In this document: positions 7,103-17,360 of the stretch, one piece after another
Layout of the letters: the number at the start of each line of letters is the position of its first letter
Numbering within the stretch: position 1 is the stretch's first letter
Assembly: GCA_903877095.1 (NCBI GenBank)
Contig: CAIRCP010000004.1
Coordinates: 1 to 41,428 of the forward strand
Length of the DNA stretch: 41,428 bases
Reading direction: 5' to 3'
Origin: an uncultured Actinomycetes bacterium
GTDB taxonomy: Bacteria > Actinomycetota > Actinomycetes > Mycobacteriales > Mycobacteriaceae
The notes under the pieces: generated by a model
What the model saw: the letters and a program-made list of their open reading frames with translations, nothing else
Database searches by the model: none
Told to the model about the DNA's origin: nothing
Made by a program: the position numbers and the translations under genes

Positions 7103-10027
7103 TCAGGTCAACGCGTCGGCGGGGATGCCGACCGCGTCGGCCCGTTCCGCATCAGCGCGCGGCTTCTCCGTTGGCCACGGAGAGGGAACCGGCCGTCGTC
7201 GCACCACTTGCGGCCACCAGAACCACCGCCCCATCAGCGCGGCGATCGACGGCGTCATGAAGGCCCGGATCACCAGGGTGTCGAACAGCAGGCCCAGCCC
7301 GATCGTGGTGCCCACCTGGGCGAGGATCTTGAGCTCGCTGAAACCCATCGCGGCCATCGTCAGCGCGAACACCAGCCCGGCAGAGGTGACCACCGATCCG
7401 GTGCCGGCGATGGCCCGGATGATGCCGGTTCGCAAGCCGGCATGGATCTCCTCCTTGAACCGGGCGACCAGCAGGAGGTTGTAGTCCGAACCCACCGCAA
7501 GCAGGATGATCACCGACATCATCAAGACCATCCAGTGCAGCGGGCGGCCGATGATGTCCTGCCAGATCAGCACGGACAACCCGAAGGACGTTCCCAGCGA
7601 CAGCGCCACCGTCCCGACGATCACCGCGGCGGCCACCACGCTGCGGGTCAGGATGAGCATGATCACGAAGATCAGGCACATCGCGGAGATCCCGGCGATC
7701 ATCAGGTCGTAGTTGGCCCCCTCCTGCATGTCCTTGATGGCCGTCGACGTGCCGGCGAGGTAGATCCGCGATCCTTCCAGCGGTGTCCCCTTGATGGCCT
7801 CGAAGGCGGCGTTGCGGATGGTGTCGACATCGGCGAGCCCCTGCGCCGACATCGGGTCGCCCTCGTGGGAGATGATGAACCGCACCGCTTTTCCGTCAGG
7901 TGACAGAAACATCTTCATGCCGCGTTTGAAGTCGGGGTTATCGAAGACTTCCGGCGGAAGGTAGAAGGTGTCGTCGTTGTTGGCCTGGTCGAAGGCCTTC
8001 CCCATCGCGCTCTGGTTGTCCTGCATGGCCTGCATCTGGTCGTACATGCCGGCCTGGGTGCTCTGCATGGTCAGCTGCATGGTGCGCATCGAGTCCATGG
8101 TGGCGATCATCGGCGGCATCAACGTGCGCAGCTGGCTGGTCAGCACGTCGAGCCGGTCCAGGCTCGGCAGCAGCGCCTGGATGTCGTCGCTGGTGGCGTC
8201 TATGCCGTCGATGGTTTCGAACACCGACCGGATCGCGAAGCACACCGGGATGTCGAAACAGTGCGGCTCCCAATAGAAGTAATTGCGGATCGGCCGGAAG
8301 AAGTCGTCGAAGTCTGCGATGTGGTCGCGAAGATCCTTGATGTCCTCGTAGGTCATGTGCATCTTGCCGACCATGTCGTGGGTGACGGCGTTGAGCTGTC
8401 CCATCAGCTCGTACATCTGCGTCATGCTGCCGATCGTGGCCGCCATTTCGTCGCCCTGCTTGAGCATGTCGTTCATGCGGTCCTGCAGATAGGACATATT
8501 AAGGGTCTGCAGGGTGCCCTGCATGCCCAGCATGAACGGGATCGAACTGTGCTCGACGGGCGTGCCCAGCGGCCGGGTGATGGCTTGCACCCGCGCTATT
8601 CCGGGCTGGTGGAACATCGACTTGGCGATGCGGTCGATGACCAGGAAGTCGGCGGAGTTCCGCATGTCGTGGTCGGATTCGAGCATCAGCAACTCGGGGC
8701 TGAGCCGGGCGGCCGGGAAGTGTCGTTCGGCCGCGGCGAAGCCTTCAGCGGCCGGAATGTCCGGCGGCAGGTAGTTCCGGTCGTTGTAGTCGGTGCGGTA
8801 GCCCGGAAGGGCCAGCAACCCGACCAGTGACAGCGCGATCGTCGCCACCAGGATCGGTCCCGGCCAGCGGACCACCGCGGTGCCGATGCGCCGCCAGAAT
8901 CGGACCCGCATGGCGCGCTTGGGTTCCAATGCCCGCAGCGTGCTGGCCACGGTGACGACGGCCGGACCGAGCGTCAGCGCCGCCGCGACCACCACCAGCA
9001 TGCCGATGAACAGCGGCACGCCGAGGGAGTTGAACATCGGGCTGCGGGTGAAGTGCAGGCACAGCATGGCCCCGGCGATCGTCAGGCCGGAACCCAGGAT
9101 GACGTGGGCGGTGCCGTGGAACATCTCGTAGTACGCCGACTCCCTGTCCCGGCCCTTGGCGCGTTCCTCCTGGTAGCGGCCGAACAGGAAGATGACGTAG
9201 TCGGTCGCCGCGGCGATCGCCATCATGGTCAGCAGGTTGACCGCGAACGTCGACAGCTGAATCAGGTGGTAGTGCCCGGCGAAGGCCACCACACCGCGGG
9301 CCACGGCCAGTTCCAGGAACACCATCACCATGGCCAGCAGCACGGTGACGATCGAGCGGTAGACCAGGAGCAGCATGACCGTGATCACGCCGAAGGTCAG
9401 CATGGTGATGGTCCGCAGGCTGCGGTCACCGGCGATGTGGGTGTCGGCGATGAGTGCCGACGGGCCGGTGACGTAGGAACTCACCCCGGCCGGCGCCGGC
9501 ACGCTTTCGACGATCTTCTTGGCGGCTTCCACCGACTCGTTGGCCAGCGTCTCGCCCATGTTGCCGGCCAGGTAGACCTGAACGTAGGCGGCCTTGCCGT
9601 CGGCGCTCTGCGAGCCCCCGGCGGTGAGCGGGTCGCTCCAGAAATCCTGAACGTGCTCGACGTGCTGGGTGTCGGCGTTGAGCTTGCCGACGATCTCGCT
9701 GTAGTAGCGGTGCGCCTCGTCGCCGAGCGGCTGGTCGCCTTCGAGGACGATCATCACCGAGGTGTTGGACGTGAATTCGTCGAACACCTCGCCGATGCGG
9801 TTCATCGCGATCGTCGACGGCGCGTCCGCGGCGGCCATCGGAACGGACTGCTCCTGCCCCACCACCTCGATCTGCGGAACGGCGGTATTGGTGTACACCG
9901 CCAGCGCGATCCAGCCGACGATGATGGGCAGCGACAGCCAGCGGATCACGTGCGCCAGCCGAGAGCGCGAGTGCGGCTGATCCGCATGGTTCGCGGCGGG
10001 GCCTCGCTGCCTGGCCAGCGTGATCAT
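7103..10027 (-). CDS. MmpL-family RND transporter
   Basis: 974 residues. Mycobacterial RND-superfamily inner-membrane exporter of lipids or siderophores, driven by proton movement. Two halves each carry a hydrophobic helix bundle and a periplasmic loop. The proton-relay Asp-Tyr pairs are in [12 protein letters not shown] (Asp276-Tyr277) and [12 protein letters not shown] (Asp848-Tyr849). The large second loop (~480-730) contains many Met/Gln/Asp residues typical of MmpL helical hairpins. The start is the ATG at 10027, which overlaps the mmpS stop as ATGA; a longer frame reaching 10114 lies inside mmpS and is not used. The MmpS partner fits the MmpL4/5-like class, but the substrate cannot be told from sequence. 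The gene ends 6 bases from the convergent topoisomerase A stop. Confidence 0.92.
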   Translation of the reverse strand: MITLARQRGPAANHADQPHSRSRLAHVIRWLSLPIIVGWIALAVYTNTAVPQIEVVGQEQSVPMAAADAPSTIAMNRIGEVFDEFTSNTSVMIVLEGDQPLGDEAHRYYSEIVGKLNADTQHVEHVQDFWSDPLTAGGSQSADGKAAYVQVYLAGNMGETLANESVEAAKKIVESVPAPAGVSSYVTGPSALIADTHIAGDRSLRTITMLTFGVITVMLLLVYRSIVTVLLAMVMVFLELAVARGVVAFAGHYHLIQLSTFAVNLLTMMAIAAATDYVIFLFGRYQEERAKGRDRESAYYEMFHGTAHVILGSGLTIAGAMLCLHFTRSPMFNSLGVPLFIGMLVVVAAALTLGPAVVTVASTLRALEPKRAMRVRFWRRIGTAVVRWPGPILVATIALSLVGLLALPGYRTDYNDRNYLPPDIPAAEGFAAAERHFPAARLSPELLMLESDHDMRNSADFLVIDRIAKSMFHQPGIARVQAITRPLGTPVEHSSIPFMLGMQGTLQTLNMSYLQDRMNDMLKQGDEMAATIGSMTQMYELMGQLNAVTHDMVGKMHMTYEDIKDLRDHIADFDDFFRPIRNYFYWEPHCFDIPVCFAIRSVFETIDGIDATSDDIQALLPSLDRLDVLTSQLRTLMPPMIATMDSMRTMQLTMQSTQAGMYDQMQAMQDNQSAMGKAFDQANNDDTFYLPPEVFDNPDFKRGMKMFLSPDGKAVRFIISHEGDPMSAQGLADVDTIRNAAFEAIKGTPLEGSRIYLAGTSTAIKDMQEGANYDLMIAGISAMCLIFVIMLILTRSVVAAAVIVGTVALSLGTSFGLSVLIWQDIIGRPLHWMVLMMSVIILLAVGSDYNLLLVARFKEEIHAGLRTGIIRAIAGTGSVVTSAGLVFALTMAAMGFSELKILAQVGTTIGLGLLFDTLVIRAFMTPSIAALMGRWFWWPQVVRRRPVPSPWPTEKPRADAERADAVGIPADALT

Positions 10028-10641
10028 CCGGACTTGATGAAACAGAAGGTCTGCGCGCTGACGCCGTTGGACCAGCGCTCGTCCTTGACCACGCCGTCGA
10101 CGGTGATGCGGCACCCGATGGTGTCGCTGTCACCCTGGGCGACGATGTTGGCTGCGGCGGCCGGCGCGGTGGTGGTCAGGGTCAGCGACCAGGGCAGTGT
10201 GACGTCCCGGGCGATCTGCGGCTCGGCATCGAGGTTGAGGTAGTTGACGGTGGCGACCGCCCCCGGCGGACCCATGATCTCGTAGATGACGACCTTGGGG
10301 TCGAACGGCGCTGCGTCGTTGGCCAGTCCGCTGCCCGGTCGGGTGATCTCGCTCTTGCCGAACACACCGTGTAGCCGGTCGACAGAGAATGCGCCGATAA
10401 CGACCACCGCGAGGATCACCAGGAACATCCAGGACTTGCGGAATCCCCGCATCAACCAGTAGCCCAGCGTGCGGCGTGGCCGCCGGCGGGCCTTCGCGGC
10501 CTTCTTCTCCCGGCGCCGGTCCCGACGACTCACCGGGGACGGAGCGCTCTCGGCCCCGGCGGGCCCGGCCGCCGCGACGTGCGGATCGGCCTGTTGCAGT
10601 GCGGGATCGGTGCCGGCACCGGCCCGGCTGTCAATAGTCAC
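10024..10641 (-). CDS. MmpS-family membrane accessory protein
   Basis: 205 residues from the GTG at 10641. The GTG at 10650 overlaps the AGGAG at 10650-10654, which is instead correctly spaced (8 bases) for 10641. The cytoplasmic N-terminus is unusually long for MmpS: about 35 Ala/Pro-rich residues, then a highly basic block ([20 protein letters not shown]). One membrane helix follows ([18 protein letters not shown]). The periplasmic beta-sandwich has [15 protein letters not shown] and a paired-cysteine IGCRITVDG...FCFIKSG, the MmpS signature. It forms the complex with the MmpL encoded immediately downstream (ATGA overlap). A TACTAT -10-like hexamer lies at 10706-10701 upstream; no adjacent regulator gene is present. 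Confidence 0.9.
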   Translation of the reverse strand: MTIDSRAGAGTDPALQQADPHVAAAGPAGAESAPSPVSRRDRRREKKAAKARRRPRRTLGYWLMRGFRKSWMFLVILAVVVIGAFSVDRLHGVFGKSEITRPGSGLANDAAPFDPKVVIYEIMGPPGAVATVNYLNLDAEPQIARDVTLPWSLTLTTTAPAAAANIVAQGDSDTIGCRITVDGVVKDERWSNGVSAQTFCFIKSG

Positions 10642-10767
10642 TGGCAGCACTCCTGCTCAGCGGCATTTCGGCAGCCCACGACGGTTGTCCGCACCGCTAC
10701 ATAGTAGAGCTAACAGTTCGGCCGCGCGAACGCTCACAGGACATGTGTCATCGGTTGGTCACCAAGG

Positions 10768-12081
10768 TCAGTAGAGGGCGCCCGTCAGGCCGAAGTCGCC
10801 CAACGTCCCGCGGACGGCGTCGAACAGTTCGGCACGCGTGGTGGTGGCGTCCCGGTTGGTGTAGCCGACGCTGAAGAACAGCTTCCCGCCGACGCGACCG
10901 GACAGCACCGGGAAGAACGCCCCGCCCGTGCGCCGCAGGTCGGCGAGGGTCAGCTTCTCGGTCAACCGGACGGCGAGGAATTCGGCCTCGGTGCCGTCCG
11001 GGCGGTTGACAACCGGGTCGAGTGCACCGAGGTTCGACGAGCCGACGACGCCGCCGGGCACCACCGTTTGCTCCAGTTTGCGGGCCAGGGCCTTGGGCGT
11101 CAGCGGCACCAGCGGCAGCGGCGCGAACAGTCCGTCGCGCACCTCGCCCAGGGTGGACAGCGACTCTTTGATCTGTGCCCGCAGCGGTCGAAGGTCGGCG
11201 GTCACAGCCTCAGGATCGGCGACCACCGTCACCGCGGTCAGCGCGTTTCCGCGGGTGTCATCCGGCGTCCGTTCGTTGACCGGCACCGAGAGGGTCACCG
11301 GACCGGGTGCAGGCGACCAGCCCAGCCGCCGGCCGAGCCGGGCGGCGACCCCGAGCAGGAGCGAATTGCTGGTTCCGCCAAGTGAATCGGCGCGCTCGTC
11401 CCATCGGGTTGCGTCAATCTGTGCGGTCACCGAGGGCAACGTCACCACGCGCTGACCCCCGGCCACCGGCGGGCCCGACGGCGGCGGTGCGACGACACCG
11501 CCTCGGCGCGCCACGCGGACGGCGGCGGCCGCCGCCCTGCGGATGTCGGGCACGGCGCGGATGATTGTCCGCGAATCCTCCACCAGCGCTGTGCGTTTGG
11601 TTCTGGAATGCGCCGGTGGATAGCCGGGGTCGGTGCTCACGCCCTTGACCGCGTCTGCGATCGCCATGCTGGCCCCGACCCCGTCGGCCACGGTGTGGGA
11701 CACGACCAGCGTCACCGCCGCTCCCCCATCGATCAGCGGCAGCACCGCCAGTCGCCAGGACGGCCCGAATTCGGGGTCGAGCGGCAATGCCGCTTGCTTG
11801 TCGGCCCAGACCACGACCTGGTCCAGGCTCATCGCGTGGTCGGCGACGTCGATTCCGGGCGGACCGGGCCAGGCGATCCAGTGGTGTCGTCCGAACGGCA
11901 GGGCGGATCGCTCGACCCGCCGTCCGAGTAGTCCGCCGGCGAGATTGCGCCGGAAGCGGTCCAGACCGTCGAAATCGACTGCGCGCCGGTATATCCAGGT
12001 GAACTGGATCAACGGGTGACGCCCCAGCGCCCGCAGACCCAACAACGATGCCTGGTCGATATAGGCCAGGGTGTTGTTCAC
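10768..12081 (-). CDS. Condensation-fold CoA-dependent acyltransferase (WS/DGAT- or Pap-like)
   Basis: 437 residues. The N-terminal half carries LVVSHTVADGVGAS (~residue 125), an HxxxDG motif of the condensation/CoA-acyltransferase superfamily that includes wax-ester/diacylglycerol acyltransferases and Pap enzymes. Here it is HTVADG, lacking the doubled His common in WS/DGAT. The second half has TLSVPVNER and a SNLGALDPVVNRPDG stretch, as in mycobacterial WS/DGAT-type proteins. A soluble or membrane-associated enzyme esterifying a lipid or alcohol acceptor is likely; donor and acceptor are unknown. GTG start at 12081 has only a GGCGG upstream. It lies between mmpS and aspS on the same strand, and nearness to mmpS/mmpL hints at a lipid role (inference). 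Confidence 0.7.
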   Translation of the reverse strand: MNNTLAYIDQASLLGLRALGRHPLIQFTWIYRRAVDFDGLDRFRRNLAGGLLGRRVERSALPFGRHHWIAWPGPPGIDVADHAMSLDQVVVWADKQAALPLDPEFGPSWRLAVLPLIDGGAAVTLVVSHTVADGVGASMAIADAVKGVSTDPGYPPAHSRTKRTALVEDSRTIIRAVPDIRRAAAAAVRVARRGGVVAPPPSGPPVAGGQRVVTLPSVTAQIDATRWDERADSLGGTSNSLLLGVAARLGRRLGWSPAPGPVTLSVPVNERTPDDTRGNALTAVTVVADPEAVTADLRPLRAQIKESLSTLGEVRDGLFAPLPLVPLTPKALARKLEQTVVPGGVVGSSNLGALDPVVNRPDGTEAEFLAVRLTEKLTLADLRRTGGAFFPVLSGRVGGKLFFSVGYTNRDATTTRAELFDAVRGTLGDFGLTGALY

Positions 12082-12099
12082 ACCGCCATCGTAGATCGG

Positions 12100-13935
12100 T
12101 CAGGGCTGCGGCTTTGCGTCCTCACTATTGGCGAGTTCTTTGGCAAGCTCGGGCTTGGCTGGCTCGGGCTTGGCGTCCATCCCCGACTCTTTGCGCTGCT
12201 GGGCGGTGATCGGCGCCGGAGCGTCGGTCAGCGGGTCGACGCCGCCACCGGACTTGGGGAAGGCGATGACGTCGCGAATAGAGTCGGCGCCGAACAGCAG
12301 CGCGGTGATGCGGTCCCACCCGAAGGCGATGCCGCCGTGCGGCGGTGCGCCGAAGGTGAAGGCATCCAACAGGAATCCAAACTTGTCCCGCGCCTCTGCC
12401 GTGTCGATTCCCATGACGGCGAAGACTTTCTCCTGCACGTCGCGGCGATGGATGCGGACAGATCCGCCGCCGATCTCGTGGCCGTTGCAGACGATGTCGT
12501 AGGCGTCGGCCAGGACCGCGCCGGGATCGGTGTCGATCGCAGCGAGGTGCTCGGGTTTGGGAGCGGTGAACGCGTGGTGCACGGCCGTCCAGGCGCCCGA
12601 CCCGACGGCGACGTCGCCCGCGGCGGCGGCGTCTCCGGCCGGCTCGAACAGCGGCGGATCGACGATCCACACGAAGGCCCAGGCGTCGTCGTCGATCAGG
12701 TCCAGGCGTCGGGCGACCTCGCCGCGCGTGGCCCCGAGCAGGGCCCGCGACGCCTTGACCGGACCGGCCGAAAAGAACACGCAGTCACCGGGTTTCGCGC
12801 CGACCTGGGCGGCCAGTCCGGCGCGCTCGGCATCGGAGAGGTTCTTGGCCACCGGACCGGACAGTTCGCCGTCTTCGCCGATCAGCACGTAGGCCAGCCC
12901 CTTGGCGCCGCGCTGCTTGGCCCACTCCTGCCAGCCGTCCAGGGTGCGCCGCGGTTGCGACGCGCCGCCCGGCATCACCACCGCCCCGACGTAGGGAGCC
13001 TGGAACACCCGGAACGGGGTGTCGGCGAAGTACTCGGTGCACTCCACCAAATCCAGGCCGAAGCGCAGGTCCGGTTTGTCCGAACCGTATCGGCGCATGG
13101 CATCGGCGTAAGTCATCCGCGGGATGGGCTGCGGTAGCTCGTATCCGATCAGCGCCCACAGCGCGGCCAGGATCTCTTCGGCGACGGCGATCACGTCGTC
13201 GGAGTCGACGAAGCTCATCTCAATGTCGAGCTGGGTGAACTCCGGCTGACGGTCGGCCCGGAAATCCTCGTCCCGGTAGCAGCGGGCGATTTGGTAGTAG
13301 CGCTCCATCCCGCCGACCATCAACAGCTGCTTGAACAGCTGAGGACTCTGCGGCAGTGCGTAGAACGAGCCGGGCTGCAGCCGGGCGGGCACCAGGAAAT
13401 CCCGGGCGCCCTCGGGGGTGGACCTGGTCAGTGTCGGCGTCTCGATCTCGACGAAGTCGTGCCCGGCCAGCACCGACCGGGCCGCGGCGTTGGCCCGGGA
13501 GCGCAGCCGCAGAGCGGCGCCGGCCCCGCCCTCGCGCCGCATGTCCAGATAGCGGTGCCGCAGCCGGGCTTCCTCGCCGGCGGGCTCGTCGAGCTGGAAC
13601 GGCAGCGGCGCACTCTCGCCGAGCACCGTCAGCGACGTCGCGTTGACCTCGATCTCGCCGGTGGCGATGTCGGGGTTGGCGTTGCCCTCCGGCCGGATCT
13701 CGACGACACCTTCGACAGCGACGCAGAACTCCGCGCGGAGCCGGTGCGCCTGGGCCAGCACCTGACCTTCTTCCAGGGCGTCCCGGAAGACGACCTGCGA
13801 GGTACCGGAGGCGTCGCGCAGGTCGATGAAGATCACCCCGCCGTGGTCGCGACGGCGCGACACCCAGCCGGCCAGGGTGACCTGCTGCCCGGCGTCGGAG
13901 GCCCGCAACGAGCCGGCGGCATGACTGCGCAGCAC
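12100..13935 (-). CDS. aspS: Aspartyl-tRNA synthetase
   Basis: 611 residues. Charges tRNA-Asp with aspartate. An OB-fold anticodon-binding domain ([21 protein letters not shown]) is followed by class II motifs: [28 protein letters not shown], motif 2 [18 protein letters not shown] and motif 3 GIAFGWDRI. It is the bacterial long type with inserted GAD domain. Mycobacterial enzymes of this type are known to be non-discriminating, also charging tRNA-Asn for amidation by GatCAB. GTG start at 13935 has AGGGAG six bases upstream; the frame stays open far upstream to 14415 but that part lies antisense to the peptidase gene. The C-terminus carries a lysine/proline/glutamate-rich tail of about 25 residues after the conserved end, somewhat longer than usual. 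Confidence 0.95.
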   Translation of the reverse strand: MLRSHAAGSLRASDAGQQVTLAGWVSRRRDHGGVIFIDLRDASGTSQVVFRDALEEGQVLAQAHRLRAEFCVAVEGVVEIRPEGNANPDIATGEIEVNATSLTVLGESAPLPFQLDEPAGEEARLRHRYLDMRREGGAGAALRLRSRANAAARSVLAGHDFVEIETPTLTRSTPEGARDFLVPARLQPGSFYALPQSPQLFKQLLMVGGMERYYQIARCYRDEDFRADRQPEFTQLDIEMSFVDSDDVIAVAEEILAALWALIGYELPQPIPRMTYADAMRRYGSDKPDLRFGLDLVECTEYFADTPFRVFQAPYVGAVVMPGGASQPRRTLDGWQEWAKQRGAKGLAYVLIGEDGELSGPVAKNLSDAERAGLAAQVGAKPGDCVFFSAGPVKASRALLGATRGEVARRLDLIDDDAWAFVWIVDPPLFEPAGDAAAAGDVAVGSGAWTAVHHAFTAPKPEHLAAIDTDPGAVLADAYDIVCNGHEIGGGSVRIHRRDVQEKVFAVMGIDTAEARDKFGFLLDAFTFGAPPHGGIAFGWDRITALLFGADSIRDVIAFPKSGGGVDPLTDAPAPITAQQRKESGMDAKPEPAKPELAKELANSEDAKPQP

Positions 13936-14119
13936 AAAGAACTCCCTGGATTCGGTGACGGGGGAACGAGCGCTCAGTCTATGAGGTGGCCGCCACGATG
14001 GCGCGCACGCATCAGCCATCAGGCCGCCTCCGTCGACCGCGCCAGCGGACGACGCTGCTGTGGCAAACTGGTTTCGGCAGGCGCCCGGCAGGTCGGGCCG
14101 GAGCACGCGAGGAGCGCTC

Positions 14120-14995
14120 ATGACCTTCAACGAAGGCATGCGGATCGACACGAGCATGACGCGCAGCACCGGCGGAGGCGGGCGCGGCATCGCCATCGGC
14201 GGCGGCCTCGGCGGCCTGGTCATCATGCTGATCGCACTGTTCCTCGGGGTCGACCCAGGGCCGGTGATGCAGCAGACGACATCCTCGGCGAGCCAGGCCG
14301 GGCCGGGGTTCGATCTGGCCCAGTGCAAGACCGGCGCCGACGCCAACAAATACGCCGAATGCCGGGTGGTGGCCACCGGAAACTCCCTGGACGGCGTCTG
14401 GTCCCAACTCCTCAAGGGCTATACCCGGCCGAAGACCCGATTGTTCACCGGCGACGTCCAGACCGGCTGCGGCGCCGCCAGCAGCGACATGGGCCCGTTC
14501 TACTGCCCCGCCGATCAGACGGCCTACTTCGACGTCGGCTTCTTCAACGTGCTCAAGAACGAATTCGGTTCCAGCGGTGGCCCGTTGGCGCAGGAGTACG
14601 TGGTGGCCCACGAGTATGGGCACCACGTGCAGAACCTCACCGGCGACTTGAGCCGTTCGCAGAAAAGCGCCAAGGGCGCGACCGGCGGAGGCGTGCGATC
14701 CGAACTGCAGGCCGACTGCTACGCCGGGGTGTGGGCGCATTACGCGGCTATCACCAAGCAGCCCGGGACCGATGTCACCTATCTGGAACCGTTGAGCGAC
14801 AAGGACATCGCCGACGCGCTGTCGGCGGCGGCCTCGGTCGGCGACGACCGCATCCAGAAGCAGACGACCGGCCGGGTCAATCCGGAGAGCTGGACCCACG
14901 GTTCGTCGGCGCAGCGACAGAAGTGGTTCACCGTGGGCTACCAGACCGGTGACCCCAACAAGTGCGACACCTTCAGCGCCCGCGACCTGGGCTGA
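14120..14995 (+). CDS. Membrane-anchored neutral zinc metallopeptidase (YpfJ-like)
   Basis: 291 residues. ATG at 14120 has GAGGAG five bases upstream; 20 further in-frame codons upstream are not needed. A short N-terminal cytoplasmic part is followed by a glycine-rich membrane helix ([17 protein letters not shown], ~35-51). The extracytoplasmic domain contains the zinc-binding [15 protein letters not shown] (HExxH), and [15 protein letters not shown] provides the downstream Glu of the family. Several cysteines (CKTGAD, AECRV, TGCGAA, YCPAD) could form disulfides. It matches the putative neutral zinc metallopeptidase family and the M. tuberculosis gene at the equivalent position (Rv2575). It diverges from aspS across 184 bases in which I see no other feature. 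Substrate unknown. Confidence 0.9.
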   Translation: MTFNEGMRIDTSMTRSTGGGGRGIAIGGGLGGLVIMLIALFLGVDPGPVMQQTTSSASQAGPGFDLAQCKTGADANKYAECRVVATGNSLDGVWSQLLKGYTRPKTRLFTGDVQTGCGAASSDMGPFYCPADQTAYFDVGFFNVLKNEFGSSGGPLAQEYVVAHEYGHHVQNLTGDLSRSQKSAKGATGGGVRSELQADCYAGVWAHYAAITKQPGTDVTYLEPLSDKDIADALSAAASVGDDRIQKQTTGRVNPESWTHGSSAQRQKWFTVGYQTGDPNKCDTFSARDLG

Positions 14996-15015
14996 TCGCC
15001 GCCGGCTTTACAGCG

Positions 15016-15528
15016 TTACCAGGGCCGCAGCGCGCACTGCACGCCGCTGCCGCCCTGCTGAGACACGACGACCTTGCCGTCGACGGCGATCTCGCAGTGG
15101 AACTCCGGGTTCACCCGAAGACCGCCACTGGCGCTCACGAATGCCCATTTCGTCGGATCGTTGAGGTTGGCCTGGACGCTCCACGGGGAACCCGGTCCGA
15201 CCTGGGTGCGGGCCATCGGCATGAATTCGGGCTTGTTGGCGGCGGACTGGCCCGGCGGATCGCCGACCACGTAGTAGATGTTCGCGGTCAGGTCACTGGT
15301 GGTGGTCACGGTGTAGGTGACCTGGTGCGCACCGGCCGGCGCCGCTGGGGCGGCGGGTTCAGACGGCGCCGCTGGGGCGGGTTCAGCCGGCGCCGCAGGG
15401 GCGGGTTCAGCCGGTGCGGCGGCGGTGGACGGCGCCGGAGCGGGCGTCTCGGTCGGATCGGCAGCGGCCGTCGAAGCCGCCGCGACCCCGGCAATCAGCA
15501 CCGCCGCGGCAAGGGTCAGATGTCGCAT
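15016..15528 (-). CDS. Secreted Ala/Pro-rich protein with MmpS-like C-terminal domain
   Basis: 170 residues. A signal peptide (MRHLTLAAAVLIAGVAAAS, cleavage after TAAA) is followed by an Ala/Pro/Glu low-complexity linker (~25-68) made of 8-residue units. The remaining ~100 residues follow the MmpS beta-sandwich pattern: VTYTVTT, ANIYYVVG, SPWSVQA, then FHCEIAVDG...GVQCALRPW with two cysteines. Compare the MmpS encoded at 10024-10641 ([22 protein letters not shown]...FCF). It is probably exported and soluble or cell-wall associated. It corresponds in position to M. tuberculosis Rv2576c (recalled). It is convergent with the zinc peptidase gene, ends 21 bases apart. Function unknown. Confidence 0.8.
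   Translation of the reverse strand: MRHLTLAAAVLIAGVAAASTAAADPTETPAPAPSTAAAPAEPAPAAPAEPAPAAPSEPAAPAAPAGAHQVTYTVTTTSDLTANIYYVVGDPPGQSAANKPEFMPMARTQVGPGSPWSVQANLNDPTKWAFVSASGGLRVNPEFHCEIAVDGKVVVSQQGGSGVQCALRPW
15337..15411 (-). repeat. 24-bp in-frame repeats (Ala-Pro-Glu-Pro linker)
   Basis: About three copies of a 24-bp unit encode the repeated AEPAPAAP linker of the secreted MmpS-like protein. Two units (15364-15387, 15388-15411) differ by one base and a third, 27 bp long, precedes them. Such arrays are prone to length variation between strains. Confidence 0.6.
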
Positions 15529-15567
15529 AACCGTCCTATCGGCGCGGCGCGCCCCGGTGTTACCCGG

Positions 15568-16014
15568 TCAGCCGGCGTCGCGCAGGACGGCGGCCTGCGC
15601 CGTCGGCAACTCCGCCACCTGCCCGAACAGCGCCGCAGCAGCCGCGACTGCGGCTTCGACGTGCTCGGTGAGAACGGGCAGCTCCGACGCCCGAATCCGG
15701 CTGCGGGCGAAGACCCCGACCAACGCCGGGTCCGACGAACCGTGGACCACGGCGTCGGCCGCCGGGTGGCCGGCGTTCCACCGGCCGGCCAGATCGCCCA
15801 GCAGGTCGGCGGTCTGCGCGGGGTAGTAGCGGTCCGGGCTGATGGTCACCAGGACCGTGCCGGGCTCGGCGTCGCAGGCTTCCAGGTGGACGTTCAGCCG
15901 GCCGCGGTAGGCGCCGGACAGGAAGTCGACCAGGAAGAAATACTCGTCGTCGTGATGGCCGCGGAAAAACCGCACGCCGCGGGTGCGCAGGTAATCCTCG
16001 ATCTGCCGTTTCAT
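15568..16014 (-). CDS. YbjN-like conserved protein
   Basis: 148 residues, no signal peptide or membrane span. The N-terminal half (RTRGVRFFRGHHDDEYFFLVDFLSG, then RLNVHLEACD and VLVTISPDRYYP) has the alternating strand pattern of YbjN / type III secretion chaperone-like domains common in actinobacteria. A helical half follows with NAGHPAADAVVHGSSD and a C-terminal Ala-rich helix. This family has no enzyme activity and is thought to act by protein binding; the role here is unknown. ATG at 16014. It precedes the gene for the secreted MmpS-like protein by 39 bases on the same strand and follows hisS by 86 bases. The family call is from pattern only. Confidence 0.6.
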   Translation of the reverse strand: MKRQIEDYLRTRGVRFFRGHHDDEYFFLVDFLSGAYRGRLNVHLEACDAEPGTVLVTISPDRYYPAQTADLLGDLAGRWNAGHPAADAVVHGSSDPALVGVFARSRIRASELPVLTEHVEAAVAAAAALFGQVAELPTAQAAVLRDAG

Positions 16015-16100
16015 ACCCGGTTCAACGCGCCGCCGCGCCGGGCCGGTTCCCCGCCGCAGCTAAGAATTCCGTGAGGGCCAGGGGCCACGGGTGGCCGGCA

Positions 16101-17360
16101 TCAGCCGAGCCTCGAAAGAACTTCCGCGACAACCGCATTGACCGGGACGTCGACCTGCTGACCGGTGCTCAGATCCTTCACCCCGACAGTGCCCGCGTCG
16201 ATGTCACGATCCCCAGCGACCAGCGCGACCCGCGCCCCGGAACGGTCGGCCGCCCGCAGGGCCGGCTTGATCCCACGGTCGCCGTAGGCCAGGTCCGCCC
16301 GGACCCCCGCAGCGCGCAGAGACGTCGCCAGGCGGGCCAGTTCGATCTTGGCCCGATCCCCGAGGGGAACCCCGTACACGTCGCAACGTGAGCGTTCACC
16401 GACCGACTTTCCTTCGGCCCGCAGGGCCAGCACGGTGCGGTCGACACCGAGACCAAACCCGATGCCGGACAGGTCCTGGCCACCGAGTTGGGCCATCAAC
16501 CCGTCGTAGCGGCCGCCACCGCCGATACCGGACTGCGCTCCGAGTCCGTCGTGGACGAACTCGAAGGTCGTCTTGGTGTAGTAGTCCAGCCCACGGACCA
16601 GCCGGGGGTTGACGACGTAGGGCACCGACAGGGCGTCCAGGTGAGCGAGCACGGTGTCGAAATGGTGTTTGGCCTCGCCGGAGAGGTGGTCGAGCATCAC
16701 CGGGGCGCCGGCGGTCATCTCGCGGATGTGCGGGCGCTTGTCGTCGAGCACCCGCAGCGGGTTGAGTTCGGCGCGGGCCCGGGTGGCTTCGTCGAGGTCG
16801 AGCCCGAACAGAAAACCCTGCAGGACTTCCCGATACCGCGGACGGCAGGTGTCGTCGCCCAGCGAGGTGATCTCCAGCCGGAAGCCGTCCAGCCCGAGCG
16901 ACCGGAAGCCGGCGTCGGCGATGGCGATCACCTCGGCGTCGAGCGCCGGGTCGTCCACGCCGATGGCCTCCACGCCGACCTGCTGGAGTTGCCGGTAGCG
17001 ACCGGCCTGGGGACGTTCGTACCGGAAGAACGGGCCGGCGTAGCAGAGCTTCACCGGTAGGGCGCCGCGGTCCAGGCCGTGCTCGATCACCGCCCGCATC
17101 ACCCCGGCGGTACCTTCCGGACGCAGCGTCACCGACCGGTCGCCGCGGTCGGCGAAGGTGTACATCTCCTTCGAGACGACGTCGGTGGACTCCCCGACGC
17201 CGCGGGCGAACAGGGCGGTGTCCTCGAAGATCGGCAGTTCGACGTCGCCGTATCCGGCCAGGCGGGCGGCTGCCAGCAGGCCGTCGCGCACCGCCACGAA
17301 CTCGGCGGAGTCCGGGGGCAGGTAGTCGGGCACACCCTTGGGGGCCTGAAAATCGGTCAC
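16101..17360 (-). CDS. hisS: Histidyl-tRNA synthetase
   Basis: 419 residues. Charges tRNA-His. Starts with [13 protein letters not shown]. Class II motif 1 lies around [21 protein letters not shown], with [13 protein letters not shown] and motif 2 [23 protein letters not shown]. The histidine-specific segment [16 protein letters not shown] and motif 3 [15 protein letters not shown] are present, followed by the C-terminal anticodon-binding domain (to 419). All expected parts are there and the length is normal. GTG at 17360 overlaps the stop of the upstream MBL-hydrolase gene as GTGA, so the two are translationally coupled. Matches M. tuberculosis hisS in neighbourhood. Confidence 0.96.
   Translation of the reverse strand: MTDFQAPKGVPDYLPPDSAEFVAVRDGLLAAARLAGYGDVELPIFEDTALFARGVGESTDVVSKEMYTFADRGDRSVTLRPEGTAGVMRAVIEHGLDRGALPVKLCYAGPFFRYERPQAGRYRQLQQVGVEAIGVDDPALDAEVIAIADAGFRSLGLDGFRLEITSLGDDTCRPRYREVLQGFLFGLDLDEATRARAELNPLRVLDDKRPHIREMTAGAPVMLDHLSGEAKHHFDTVLAHLDALSVPYVVNPRLVRGLDYYTKTTFEFVHDGLGAQSGIGGGGRYDGLMAQLGGQDLSGIGFGLGVDRTVLALRAEGKSVGERSRCDVYGVPLGDRAKIELARLATSLRAAGVRADLAYGDRGIKPALRAADRSGARVALVAGDRDIDAGTVGVKDLSTGQQVDVPVNAVVAEVLSRLG

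Noticed and set aside
10681..10720. CTAC-ATA-GTAG inverted repeat as TetR operator of mmpS-mmpL
   Set aside because: Arms are only four bases and no regulator gene is adjacent; not distinguishable from chance.
13936..14415. N-terminal extension of AspRS
   Set aside because: The frame is open, but it is antisense to the zinc peptidase, and the conserved enzyme begins at the GTG with a proper ribosome site.
12016..14952. Long plus-strand frames over aspS
   Set aside because: Antisense to a well-supported synthetase; no conserved motif, and part overlaps the zinc peptidase in the wrong frame.
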